A program made the translations under genes and the position numbers. A stretch of DNA of 30,461 nt, taken from NCBI GenBank assembly GCA_963575745.1, contig CAUYUJ010016348.1, positions 252,501 through 282,961 of the forward strand, read 5' to 3'. Positions 1-9,137 of the stretch are shown here, piece after piece. The DNA comes from Prorocentrum cordatum. Taxonomy: Eukaryota > Sar > Dinophyceae > Prorocentrales > Prorocentraceae. Positions within the stretch are counted from its first letter, which is position 1; every line of letters begins with the position of its first letter. The notes beneath the pieces are model-generated. The model was not told the origin of the DNA. It searched no databases and saw only the letters and a program-made list of their open reading frames with translations.

Positions 1-29
1 GAAGCGGGCCCTTGTATGTGGCCTGCGAG

Positions 30-170
30 GAGGAAGCTTGGAGGGAGGGGGTATCCCAAGATCGTTGATGAGCCTTGGGTTTACACTGGTCCTGCTCCTC
101 CTCCTCCTCTTCCTCTTCCCCCTTGTCCTCCTCTTCTGTCCCCCCCTCTTCCCCCCTCCTCGACGATGGC
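30..170 (+). repeat. Dispersed repeat R1, copy 1, with pyrimidine tail
   Basis: The stretch around GAGCCTTGGGTTT then ACTGGTCCT, running straight into a CTCCTCCTCTTCC tract, recurs at 7786-8017 in the same orientation and also ends in a TCC tract. Upstream similarity reaches back to AAGCTTGGAGGGAGGG versus AACTTGGAGTGAGGG. This suggests one repeat family with a built-in polypyrimidine tail rather than two independent microsatellites. The rest of 1-560 shows no gene I recognise. Confidence 0.6.
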
Positions 171-561
171 GCCCAGGCGGGAAGTGGAGGGCGCGTCGCG
201 CCGCGCGGGGGCTTCTGGAGTTCCTCCCCGCCCTGGCGCCAAGCCCTGCTGGCCGCCATGAAGCAGACGTTCTGTGGCAACTCATGGGGGCCTCCCATGT
301 TCTCTTGCTTGTTCTTGCGAATCGGCGCCAACTGACGCTAACCGACGCTCATCGACGCCAAACCAGCGTTTTCTCATAGATCACATGCGCAAGCGCACCA
401 TAATGCACTCTGAAGACGCACTTTCGGCCACTCGACGGTTTCGGATACCATTTCGGGCGCCTTTTCCGTCGCTGCTTTCTGTCGCTCGACAGCCTTTCCG
501 GCCGATCGGGGCCCGGCGACATGACAAACGACTCCTGAGGGAAACGGGCCCCGAGGTTTCT

Positions 562-664
562 CATCGTCCTCCTCGTCCTCCTCGTCCTCCTCGTCCTCCT
601 CGTCGTCCTCGTCCTCCTCCTCCTCCTCCTCCTCCTCCTCCTCCTCCTCCTACTCCTCCTCCCT
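562..664. repeat. (TCCTCG)n/(TCC)n microsatellite
   Basis: A tract of TCCTCG hexamers grades into pure TCC triplets. It generates artefactual Pro/Ser/Leu-rich open frames on the plus strand and Arg/Gly/Glu-rich ones on the minus strand. No gene is called here. Confidence 0.9.
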
Positions 665-769
665 TGGCCCTGCGGCCCTGCCCTTGGCGGCGAGCCTGTG
701 GGGGGAAGGCAAAGGATGCGGCGCTTCTCGGAAGGCTCAGAAGGCCCCCGGCCCCTGCGGAGCCCGGCC

Positions 770-961
770 TCGGCGCAAGCCTGGAGGGTCGTGGGCCCAC
801 CGCTTCTCCACGGGATCTCACCCATCTGGGCCTAGCAGAAAGGGGGGAGATCCCGTAAAAACACGGTGGGCCCGCGACCCTCAAGCTCACGGTCGGCCTC
901 GGCGCAAGCTTGGAGGGTCGTGGGCCCACCGTTTTTTTTACGGGATCTCACCCATCTGGGC
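770..961. repeat. Direct plus inverted repeat cluster (foldback)
   Basis: A block of about 60 bp (CTCGGCGCAAGC ... GGATCTCACCCATCTGGGC) occurs at 770-832 and again at 898-961. Between them, 847-886 is the reverse complement of 908-949 (GAGATCCCGT ... GGTGGGCCC versus GGGCCCACC ... ACGGGATCTC). The segment can therefore fold into a hairpin of about 40 bp with a loop of about 21 nt. No protein is recognisable. Confidence 0.8.
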
Positions 962-964
962 AAA

Positions 965-1746
965 ACAAAAACGGCTTCTCGAAGGCGCGAGGGTTTCCGA
1001 AACGCCCCGCCACCCTCTGAGAAGGCCCTTCCCCCCCGGGCCCGCCGCCGATCCCAGGGCCCCAGGACCGCCAAGAGACGGCTGCGGAGGAAGGGCTGGT
1101 TGGGGGGGAGGGGGCCCAGGACCCGTTTCCCTCGGGACCCGCTTGCTTCACGCCACGCTGGCCGCTTCCAGCGGGGGCTCGCCAAGAGAGAAGAAGGCAG
1201 AGGGACCTGCGGGTGGCAGGCAACACTGCGCAAAGGCAGCTCCCAACCTCGAAGTTCGAATTCCTTTTGGGTTACTTTACCAACATTCCTTCCAGCTCCA
1301 GGATGCTTTCCGACCGCTGCGCCTCGCCGAAACCTTCCCAGGGCTGCCCGAGACGTGCCAATCGGCCGCTGGGGACCTCGCGCCGTGTTGAAAATCACGA
1401 AGCAAGGTTTCTGGCCATTTTTTGGCCTCGGGGGCCCTGACCCCAAACTAGGGCGGACATCGGCTTCGAAGGAGCCCGAAAAGCAGGGCGGAAACTCCTG
1501 CCCTACTTGCAGAATCGCCCAGAGTAAGGCGGGTCTGGAGTCAGGGTAAGAGGTTTCGAAACACTTTTGGCCTCAAGGGGCCCTGACACGGCCCCGAAGT
1601 GCTGAGCAAAAATGCTGGCGGAAAAACCTGGTTCCGAAGAGTGAGTCGAAACTTCCTCGGGGCCCACGCTGCGAGAAATTCGCGACTTCGGGGGTCTGGG
1701 TTCAACGCAGCCGCAACCTCGAAAATAGGTGCTCGACCCTCTGGAT
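965..1746. other. No recognisable gene; direct repeat pair inside
   Basis: This GC-rich stretch has open frames without recognisable domains. A motif of about 40 bp (GGTTTC ... TTTTGGCCTC ... GGGGCCCTGAC) occurs near 1408 and again near 1551, about 143 bp apart, which points to a degenerate local duplication. Nothing else can be supported. Confidence 0.5.
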
Positions 1747-1902
1747 TCTTATCCTCCTCCTCCCCCTCCCCCTCCCTCTCCTACTTCTCCCCCTCCCCCT
1801 CCCTCTCCTCCTTCTCCCCCTCCCCCTTCCCCTCCCCCTCCCTCCTCCTCCTCCTCCTCCTCCTCCTCCTCCTCCTCCTCCTCCTCCTCCTCTCCTCCTC
1901 TT
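1747..1902. repeat. (CTCCCC)n/(TCC)n microsatellite
   Basis: Blocks of CCCCCTCCCC and CTCCTTCTCC lead into a pure (CCT)n run of about 50 bp. This is simple sequence with no coding value despite open frames on both strands. Confidence 0.9.
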
Positions 1903-2029
1903 GATTTCCAGATCTCCATCACGGGCGGCCGAGTGCGGGGGCACTCGGACGCCGCCAGTTCATGTTCAGCGCCCGCGCCGCAGCGGCGGCGGGCGCAGCT
2001 CAGCCCAGCGACTCAACCATGAAGTGCGA

Positions 2030-2235
2030 CCCCACGTTTGAGTCGCAGGGCTTCCCATGCCCGAAGGAGACAGACCGCCTCAAAGAACACCAGGCCGAAG
2101 TCCCGGCACATGTTTGATGCTCTGGGCTTCCCATGCCCGCAGAAAAGGACAACCTCCGCGAACACGACGCCGAGGGCCCAGCACATGCACGGGTGAGACT
2201 GGGTTTCCCATGCCCGCGTTTCCCCTCGTCCCCCC
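2030..2235. repeat. Tandem repeat, three units of about 77 bp
   Basis: The key motif GGG(C/T)TTCCCATGCCCG appears near 2048, 2124 and 2200, spaced 76-78 bp apart. The units also share GCACATG and a CC(G/T)CCTC/CAA segment. The last unit runs into a (TCC)n tract at 2236-2300. Confidence 0.75.
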
Positions 2236-2433
2236 TTCTCCTCCTCCTCCTCCTCCTCCTCCTCCTCCTCCCTCCTCCCTCCTCCTCCTCTTCCCTCCCC
2301 TGCACGGACTCTGCCCGAGGTGCCGACGGGCCCACGGCTCTGGACGCTTCGGTGTCCCTCCTCTGGGCTTCCGGGGGCCTCTGGGCCTTCTGGAGGCCTC
2401 GGGGGACCTCGGGGATCAGAGTCTGGCATACTA

Positions 2434-2690
2434 CAGTCGGGGCCTTGACCTAAGGAACCCTTTTCGTTGGGGAGGGGCTCCGCGTTCCTTACGTGTTTCA
2501 CAGCTTGCCTCAGGTTTTCCTTATGTTTTCGATCGGAAATCGAAGTTTAATTTATGGTAAAAGGGGGCCTCGACGGTTGAAAAGAAGTAATTATGGTACA
2601 ATACTTAATGGTTAAAGAGGTTCCTTTACTTAATTTATGGTAAAATTGACCGAAGTTGATTTAGGGTTCCTTAGGTCAACGCCCCGACTG
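2434..2690 (+). mobile_element. MITE of Tc1/mariner type, copy 1
   Basis: Terminal inverted repeats of 27 bp start CAGTCGGGGC and end AAGGAACCC inwards (2434-2460 and 2664-2690); I count one mismatch. Both ends are flanked by TA (2432-2433 and 2691-2692), the target duplication of Tc1/mariner/pogo elements. The interior is non-coding and matches the element at 9138-9312 in reverse orientation. This copy is longer, apparently because about 83 bp are duplicated: TTAATTTATGGTAAAA occurs at about 2547 and 2630. It would be non-autonomous, moved by a transposase encoded elsewhere. Confidence 0.88.
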
Positions 2691-2724
2691 TATGGTACCG
2701 AGCTGCGGCGTGCCATCGTATGGC

Positions 2725-2935
2725 ATACTTACATCTGCGAGTACGTCGTGGCTCCAAACTCGGTTCGGCTCCGACGTCGTGGCTCCAAACATCTGCGAGT
2801 ACGTCGTGGCTCCAACGTCGTGGCTCCAAACATCTGCGAGTACGTCGTGGCTCCAAACATCTGCGAGTACGTCGTGGCTCCAACGTCGTGGCTCCATACT
2901 TACATCTGTGAGTACGTCGTGGCTCCAAGCTCCCC
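2725..2935. repeat. 27-bp tandem repeat with a 14-bp half unit
   Basis: The unit ACATCTGCGAGTACGTCGTG followed by GCTCCAA repeats about five times. It is interspersed with a shorter sub-unit, CGTCGTGGCTCCAA. Because 27 is divisible by 3, the array reads open in several frames and gives false ORFs. Confidence 0.9.
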
Positions 2936-2987
2936 CCTCGGTTCGTGGAGCCCGCAAGCTGGCGGCGCCCACGAGGGAGTGGCTCGA

Positions 2988-3198
2988 GGGGCCAGCCTTT
3001 TGCGAAGGGCGCAAAACGGGGCTCGGATCGGGATAAATCGCTCCACCCACCCACCCTCTGTTCTCCTCGCCCAGCCTTCTGAGAAGGCGAAATACCCTCT
3101 GTTCTCCTCCCACCTCCTCTTGCCTCTTCTCCTCGCTCGAGGGGCCAGCCTTCTGAGAAGGCGCAAAACAGGGCTCGGATCGGGATAAATCGCTCCAG
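2988..3198 (+). repeat. 60-bp direct repeat flanking a pyrimidine-rich spacer
   Basis: GAGGGGCCAGCCTT ... GGGCTCGGATCGGGATAAAT occurs at 2988-3047 and again at 3139-3198 with few differences. The spacer holds a further repeated segment, CCCTCTGTTCTCCTC. Confidence 0.85.
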
Positions 3199-3241
3199 AG
3201 CGTTCCCGAGCGCTCTCAGAGCGTTCCGGAACGCTCTGGAG
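3193..3241. repeat. Nested palindromes
   Basis: AGAGCGTTCCGGAACGCTCT at 3218-3237 is a perfect 20-bp palindrome. In addition CTCCAGAGCG (3193-3202) pairs with CGCTCTGGAG (3232-3241), enclosing GAGCGCTC. Alternative cruciforms are possible. The structure sits directly after the second 60-bp repeat. Confidence 0.85.
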
Positions 3242-3299
3242 CGGCCGCGGCGCCCAATACATCCTCCAAACCCGCCGATTCTCAGAGATTTCGAGTTAT

Positions 3300-4296
3300 C
3301 CCGATCCGATTTTGTCCCGATCTTCGCGTCGTTCTTAGGCGGGGCAATGTCTAAGAGGGCAGGGGCCCTCTTAGGAGCCCGCCCGGCTTCGTCGAAGCAT
3401 CCAGGCCCCCCTTCTCTGGAAGCCTCTGGAGGCCTCGGGGGGACCTCCGGGGATCGTCGTCGTCGTCGTCGTCGTCTTCGTCGTCGTCGTCGTGGTCGCT
3501 ATCGTGAGCGCAAAGGCCACCTTCATCTCCAGGTGCCAAGCCGCGACCACCTCGACGGCCCTCCCCACCAGCCAGCTCTACAAGCGGTTCGCTGTGCCAC
3601 CACTGCGTCCACAGGAGAAAGGCCAGCACGGCCAGCCCTGGCATCAGACAACCTGAGCTCCAACTCCATCACAATAGAGGAACAACAAAACGGCGTAGCA
3701 CATAAGCTTCCCGAGGTCCGCGCTTGTTTCTTGGGTCGAAGCCTCCGACTATTTTCAAATATTCTTCGCTACAAGCTTGTGCATTGGAAGCGGATGGGAG
3801 GTTCTGCTCTGGATCGGCACCGACAGAAGCAGTCAGGAGGGGAAAGTTGGGTCAGTTCGATATCGGGTGACCATCAAGAGAAGATGGTGTCCCGAACCGA
3901 CAGCGGCCGCTGTTGGACAGGCGACTTTCTGCCTCAAGCAGACAACGTCCGCGGCGACGCCGACAGCGAGTCCTGTTCAAAATGTGCAGGAACTGCTGCC
4001 GGTTTTCGTCCCCACTCTCTCTCTGTATCGATTTCTCCCGTACCGGAGTGATGACCCATCGCACCTCGTTGGAAACAAAGGCTACAGCGACGGTCCCCCG
4101 AGGCACTGTGCAACTTCTAGGGTTTTTCTCTGCATGCCGGCACGCATGTGATCAGCACTTTCTATATGTGTGCCACTGCGCCGTCAGGGCACGGCTTCGT
4201 TCGTCCGTTCGTTCGTTCCACCTCAGCCCTCCAGCTGGCGCCAACTCTCGCCAGGCAGCGCATCCAGGCAGGGCTGCTCAGCGAGCAAGCCTTACG
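3300..4296. other. No recognisable gene; (CGT)n microsatellite at 3454-3494
   Basis: The longest plus-strand open frame (3347-4051) would encode 234 residues, including an Arg run from (CGT)n. It shows no domain I recognise and its composition is that of translated noncoding DNA. A segment at 3707-3750 (CCCGAGGTCCGCGC ... TTTCTTGGGTCG) recurs at 9023-9068, which points to dispersed repeat content. Confidence 0.5.
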
Positions 4297-4490
4297 TCGG
4301 GCCTGTCCCCCTACAGGGGGATGTTCGACGAAAAATCAAAATACCCCAGAAATACCCCCAAAAAGGCCAAAAATACGAATATAAAAAAGTCCCCAGACTA
4401 CTTTTGGACTATGTCTTGACTTTTTTTTTGGGGGGGGGGGGCATTTTTTGCTTTTCGTCGAAAATCCCCCCTGTAGGGGGACAGGCCCGA
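4297..4490. mobile_element. MITE-like foldback element, 194 bp
   Basis: Terminal inverted repeats of about 40 bp start TCGGGCCTGTCCCCCTACAG and run into a TTCGACGAAAA stretch on both sides (4297-4337 and 4450-4490), differing by one G-run indel and about two substitutions. The interior is A-rich, then T/G homopolymer, with no coding capacity. Each arm itself contains CCCCCTACAGGGGG, a nested near-palindrome. No clear target duplication is visible: TTACG on the left, GGCCC on the right. A one-ended relative lies at about 14944. Confidence 0.8.
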
Positions 4491-4529
4491 GGCCCAGACC
4501 CCCTCGCGTTGTGAAACAACATCTCGACG

Positions 4530-5070
4530 GGAGGAGGGGGAGGAGGAGGAGGAGGAGGAGGAGGAGGAGGAGGAGGGAGGAGGAGGAGGAGGAGGAGGAG
4601 GAGGAGGAGGGACACGCACGCCGCTGCTGCGGGCCTTTTTTTTCACGCCGCTCTCAGCACCCGGCGTCACGGCGTCGCGTCCTGCCGCCGGGTGCGCGCC
4701 GACGGCGGCGCGGCGTGCCTCGAGAGCGGCGGCACGCGGCCGCCCTTTTCCCCCCTTCAGCTCCTCCTCCTCCTCCTCCTCCTCCTCTCCTCCTCGCCCT
4801 CCCTCGCCCTCCCCTCGCCCTCCTCGCCCTCCTCGCCCTGCTCGCCCTTCTCCTCCTCCTCCTCCTCCTCCTCCTCCTCGCCCTCCTCGCCCTCCTCGCC
4901 CTCCCTCGCCCTCCTCGCCCTCGCCCCTCCTCCTCCCCTCCTCCTCCTCGCCCTCCTCCCTCGCCCTCTCCTCCTCCCTCCTCGCCCTCCTCGCCCTCCT
5001 CGCCCTCCTCCTCCTCCTCCTCCTCCTCCTCCTCCTCGCCCTCCTCGCCCTCCGTCTTCCCCTTCCTCGG
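4530..5070. repeat. (GGA)n then (TCC)n/(CTCGCC)n inverted microsatellites
   Basis: A (GGA)n tract at 4530-4611 is followed by a (TCC)n and CTCGCC(CTC) tract at about 4761-5070. The two are complementary, so the 150-bp spacer could be looped out in a large hairpin. The CCTCGCCCT hexamer-like blocks are higher-order variants of the triplet. Confidence 0.9.
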
Positions 5071-5127
5071 GCGAAGGAACGTCTGCAGAAACGTCATCTT
5101 TCGACGGTCCGCGCGGAATTTTCTTGC

Positions 5128-5193
5128 ATCTGCGCTGGACCACCATGGCGGCGCCTCTGGCGCCGCGCTCCAGGAAGGGGGTCCAGCGCAGAT
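5128..5193. repeat. Hairpin with 14-bp perfect arms
   Basis: ATCTGCGCTGGACC at 5128-5141 pairs with GGTCCAGCGCAGAT at 5180-5193. Inside, GCGGCGCC pairs with GGCGCCGC. The whole 66-bp segment is a strong stem-loop. Confidence 0.85.
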
Positions 5194-5298
5194 CCCAGAA
5201 ATCCACACGGACCGTCAACAGTTTGAATTCATGCAATGCATTCTTCTTCGATTCCTGGCAACGATAAGGGGGACTGGCTCGGGGAACACCGACCTAGA

Positions 5299-5318
5299 AT
5301 CGGCGATGCATCGCCGAT
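5299..5318. repeat. Perfect 20-bp palindrome
   Basis: ATCGGCGATGCATCGCCGAT reads the same on both strands and is followed at once by another ATCGGCGAT. It could be a cruciform or a dimeric protein-binding site; there is no gene context to decide. Confidence 0.8.
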
Positions 5319-5469
5319 AGATCGGCGATAGGCCCCTGGTAGGGGATCCGAACGTTCGCCCGCGGATTGTGCTGTCAGGCCCCTATCGGCTATGAATGGG
5401 CGAGTCGAGGTCGATGCTCCCGCCCCTGAGCGTATTCCCCCATAACGTTGCCCCAGATTCCTTCTCCGG

Positions 5470-5765
5470 CTCCTCCTCCTCCTCCTCCTCCTCCTCCTCC
5501 TCCTCCTCCATCTGGAATGCGGCAAGGACGCTCGCAGGCGGCAAGATATTTCAACCAGATGACGCCCCAGCCGTCATGCGGCCACCCGAAGGAGGGGGGG
5601 CCATCGTTTTGCCCTGAGGACACTGTCCACCCACGCGGAAAAAAACTTCTCCTCGATCTCCTTCTGCTCATCGTCTTCCTCCCCCTTGTCCTCCTCCTTC
5701 TCCCTCCTCGTTTTCCTCCTCCTCCTCCTTCACCTCCTCCTCCTCCTCCTCCTCCTCCTCCTTCT
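5470..5765. repeat. Two (TCC)n tracts
   Basis: (TCC)n at about 5470-5510 and a second T/C-rich tract at about 5684-5765 flank unremarkable GC-rich sequence. No gene is recognised between them. Confidence 0.85.
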
Positions 5766-6158
5766 CGAGGATAAAGGCGGCAGCAGCAGCAAGCGGGAAA
5801 AACGCAACGGTGCAGTCTGCAGCAGCGCCGCCCTGCACGGTGTCGCATGGCGCGGCGCGCAGGAGGTAATTACTCGGAATCGGGCCCGCTCCAAAGGCTG
5901 CAACTATAACGGAAGCGCGCTCCGAGCCCTCCTGTCAAAAGTAGACGGCGCAGCGTGCGCGCAAAAACTGTACTGTACACGCGGCAGAGAGTCTCGACAA
6001 CTCCGGGCGTGAACCGCGCCCCTCCTGCGCTGTTGTCTGATGTGCTTGCACGGGCGAGGCACGAGCGCCGACGCGCATGAAGTCGATGCGGCGCGTCCCT
6101 GCCTTGATGACGTCGACGCCTGGTCTCTCCCGCCGCGCGGACCGTTCAACCTTGCCCG

Positions 6159-6629
6159 CTCCTCCTCCTCCTCCTCCTCCTCCTCCTCCTCCTCCTTCTC
6201 CTCCTCCTCCTCCTCCTCCTCCTCCTCCTCCTCCTCCTCCTCCTCCTCCCTCCTCCTCCTGGGACTCGGGGCCCTGAGCGGGCCTCGGGAGGCGCTCAGC
6301 CCTGGAATGCCCGCGCAGCGTCGCCGCCGCGTCAGGGCGGCGCGAGCCTGCCAGTGCGCGAGGCTTCGAGCTTTCTGTACCAGAGGCTCCGATCAACGGG
6401 GCACCATTGGAAGGAGAGGGAGGAGGAGGAGGGAGGAGGAGGAGGAGGAGGAGGAGGAGGAGGAGGAGGAGGAGGAGGAGGAGGAGGAGAGAGGAGGAGG
6501 AGGAGGAGGAGGAGGAGGAGGAGGAGGAGGAGGAGGAGGAGGAGGAGGAGGAGGAGGAGGAGGAGGAGGAGGAAGGGAGGAGGAAGGGAGGAGGAGGAGG
6601 AAGGGAGGAGGAAGAAGAAGCAGAAGAAA
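6159..6629. repeat. (TCC)n ... (GGA)n inverted microsatellite pair
   Basis: A (TCC)n tract of about 100 bp (6159-6261) is followed after about 150 bp by a (GGA)n tract of about 200 bp (6411-6629). The tracts are complementary and could fold back or form triplex structures. Both give long homopolymeric open frames that are not genes. Confidence 0.92.
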
Positions 6630-6889
6630 ACGAACAATCATAATAACTATAATAATCCGCCGGCCCCCTTGTGGGGCCACCAGGCTGTAGGCCGAAGGTT
6701 CGCAGTTTCCTGTGCCAGTTGCAGCTTCCAGTTTCCACTGTTACAGTTCTGCTTCTTGCTGCTTACTGTTCCTTGTTGACTTCTTGCTGCTAACTGTTCC
6801 TTGTTGATGGACCGCGCGAGGGGGGGAGGCCCAAACGGACATTTTTACCACGGCCAAAAAGAGTTCCCAGAATTTCTGGGGGGGTAAAA

Positions 6890-7230
6890 GCTGACACCCC
6901 TCACGCAGATCGGCGGAGCCAGGGCGCAACAAACACAGAGGATTTGCCACATTTCTGACATTCGGTGGCACCCCTCACGCAGATCGGCGGGGTCAGGGTC
7001 CAGAAACACATGAGATTTGCCACATTTCTAAAATTTGCTGGCACCCCACACGCAGATCGGCGGGGTCAGGGTCCACAAACTCAAGGGATTGCCACATTTC
7101 TCAAATTTCATGGCACCCCTCACGCAGATCGGCGGGGTCAGGGTCCAAAAACAAATGGGATTTGCTACATTTCTGACATTCGGTGGCGCCCCTCACGCAG
7201 ATCGGCGGGGTCAGGGTGCAAAAACACATG
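6890..7230 (+). repeat. 73-bp tandem repeat, five units
   Basis: The motif CACGCAGATCGGCGG recurs at about 6902, 6976, 7049, 7121 and 7194 (spacing 72-74 bp). It is followed in each unit by GTCAGGGT(C/G)CA, an A-rich stretch and, in most units, GCCACATTTCT. Because 73 is not divisible by 3, successive units change reading frame, which argues against coding. Confidence 0.9.
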
Positions 7231-7238
7231 GGAGACTG

Positions 7239-7520
7239 CTTTTCAAACTGTGGCTATCGCACGAGCTCCGCGCACATTCGCCTTACAAGTTCATACAAGC
7301 TTTCATGGATGGAGGGCGGTTCCTTTTCAAAATGTGGCTCTCGCCTGAGCACCGCGCACATTCGTTTTAATACAAATTCGAGAGAGCTTCTTTTCAAGAT
7401 GTGGTGCTCGCCTGAGCGCCGCGCACATTCGTCTCAAACGTTTGTAAAAGTTTCGCAATTCGAGGGCAGGCCATTTTCAACATGTACCGCTCGCCTGAGC
7501 GACGCGCACATTCGTCGTAA
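7239..7520 (+). repeat. Interspersed repeat, four units spaced 67-84 bp
   Basis: TTTTCAA-A-TGTGGC followed by TCGC(C)TGAGC and CGCGCACATTCG occurs four times, starting near 7239, 7323, 7390 and 7472. The spacers vary in length. The array directly follows the 73-bp array. Confidence 0.8.
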
Positions 7521-7569
7521 GAGATAACAGCAAATTCAAGGGTTCTCATGGTTGACGTCCGAGAACCTG

Positions 7570-7740
7570 TGTGTTGGCACGATGTAGGACTGCCAGGGCG
7601 CAACAATCAGATATACTCACGGTGCTGAAATGCCAAGAACGGCGTTCTTGCACGATTCAGTACTGCCAGGACCCAACAGTAACGTTGATTCGCGGCGTTG
7701 AGGTCCCAGAAATGGTGTTTTGGCACGGTTCAAGATTTTC
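7570..7740 (+). repeat. 75-bp tandem repeat, two and a part units
   Basis: GCACGAT followed by ACTGCCAG and CAACA-T recurs with a period of about 75 bp from 7574. Its CCAGGGCGCAACAA segment also occurs in the first unit of the 73-bp array (about 6918), so the two arrays may share an origin. Confidence 0.65.
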
Positions 7741-7785
7741 AAACAATTCCCCCAGTCAAAATAAACCATTGTAGGGGCCTGTGAA

Positions 7786-8017
7786 AAGGGAACTTGGAGT
7801 GAGGGTTTACTGCAACATCATTGGTGAGCCTTGGGTTTTCACTGGTCCTCCTCATCCTCCTCCTCCTTGTCCTCTTCCTCCTCCTCCTCCTTTTCCTTCT
7901 TCCCTCGCCTCACCCTCCTCCTCGTTCCCCCTCGTCCCCCCTCCTGCTCCTCCTGCTCCTCCTGCTCCTCCTGCTCCTCCTCCTCCTCCTCCTCCTCCTC
8001 CTCCTCCTCCTCCCCCT
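7786..8017 (+). repeat. Dispersed repeat R1, copy 2, with (TCC)n tail
   Basis: GGTGAGCCTTGGGTTTTCAC followed by TGGTCC matches the copy near position 63. It passes into a T/C-rich tract with TCCTGC and pure TCC blocks to about 8015. Confidence 0.65.
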
Positions 8018-8317
8018 GCAAGGCCACTGCCGGCGACGACCGGGCCCTCGAGCTGAGGCCCGGCAGCCCTCCCGTCCGGCTCGGCAGGACCACGCCTGCT
8101 TCCAGAGTTAGGGGCGGCTTGGGGGCCTGCTCTGAATATTTCGGCTATCGGCCACAAGAAACCTCCGCAAGAAACCCAACCCTGAAATACGCGATCTGTT
8201 CAGTGAAAATCCGCATGTGTCCATCGAAAATCGTCAAGATATGATTGGGGGCCCATCAAAATCCAAGAAACCCAGGGCACCCTGGCAAAATCCAACTGGT
8301 TTCTTGGCACGCGCCCC

Positions 8318-8500
8318 CACTGTACGCGCAAGAGCGACCCTGGGTAAGAGTGACCTATGGTGCGCGGCTTTTGCGGGGCCGCGGGGGGACCAAACACCGG
8401 CGCGCCAGACGCTACTATCGCATCGCGTTCGGCGGTCAAGGGGACCCAATGGGCCGCACCAAAGGCCACTCCGGCGAAGGGTCACTCTTACGTCTAGTCG
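8318..8500 (+). repeat. Dispersed repeat Y, copy 1 (MITE-like)
   Basis: Homologous to 14084-14246: both carry GCAAGAG(C/T)GAC, GGTGC(G/A)CGGC, a GCGCGC-AG-CGCT segment, ATCGCATCGCG and CACTCCGGCGAAGG in the same order. In this copy GTAAGAGTGACC (8344) is inverted as GGTCACTCTTAC (8478), giving 12-bp terminal inverted repeats around about 146 bp. No coding capacity. Confidence 0.7.
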
Positions 8501-8514
8501 AATATTGTTGGCGG

Positions 8515-8607
8515 CGCGCACAAAGGGGTGGAGGGAGGGGGGGCGGCCTCTTAGAAGCAGGGACGCTTCTAAGAAGCCTTCCCCCCTCCCCCCACCCCCT
8601 CTGCGCG
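8515..8607. repeat. Long imperfect hairpin, arms about 44 bp
   Basis: The segment starts CGCGCACAAAGGGG, passes GGCCTCTTAGAAGC, a 6-nt loop and GCTTCTAAGAAGCC, and ends CCCCCTCTGCGCG. The arms match over about 44 bp with a few mismatches. It directly follows repeat Y copy 1. Confidence 0.85.
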
Positions 8608-9137
8608 TGGCTGAGGATGGGCACCAGCAAAGACAGTCAGGAAGGAGAAAGGGGGCAAATTCGTCATTCAACAACCCCTCCGGAGAAGGCAGCCCAGACG
8701 GGACCGGGCACGGAATCTGAGTAGAATAACGCCTCCCCACATTTTCAACGGCTGAAACCACTGATGCCCCACCTCGGCCCCCCCAGCCGGCTCCAGCTTC
8801 GAGAGGACGTAGGAAGAGGAATATACCAAATTGGCATATGAAGCAGAAACTTTGAGAGTACTTTGCGCGGCGCCCGCGTTGAACGCGCAGTTTTTGCGGC
8901 GCCGACCGTGTGGGCAGGGTGTCCCGCTGCAGGGGTCGTTCGGCCGTCCGCGCCAGGGCGCCCAACGCCGCAAAAGAAAATGCGCTGGAACGCAAACTCT
9001 GCCATTTTTTGGTCACCCCTGAGCCGCCCCGAGGTCCGCGCGAGTTTCTTGGGTCGGCGCTTCTAGGAGATCTGCGCGGACCTCCGAAAGCGCGTGGTTA
9101 TAAAGCAAACTGTTCTTGGTCGAGGACGCCAGCTGTA

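Noticed and set aside
3347-4051. A 234-residue plus-strand frame that might be a small gene
   Set aside because: Arg run from (CGT)n, no domain, and part of it (3707-3750) is a dispersed repeat.
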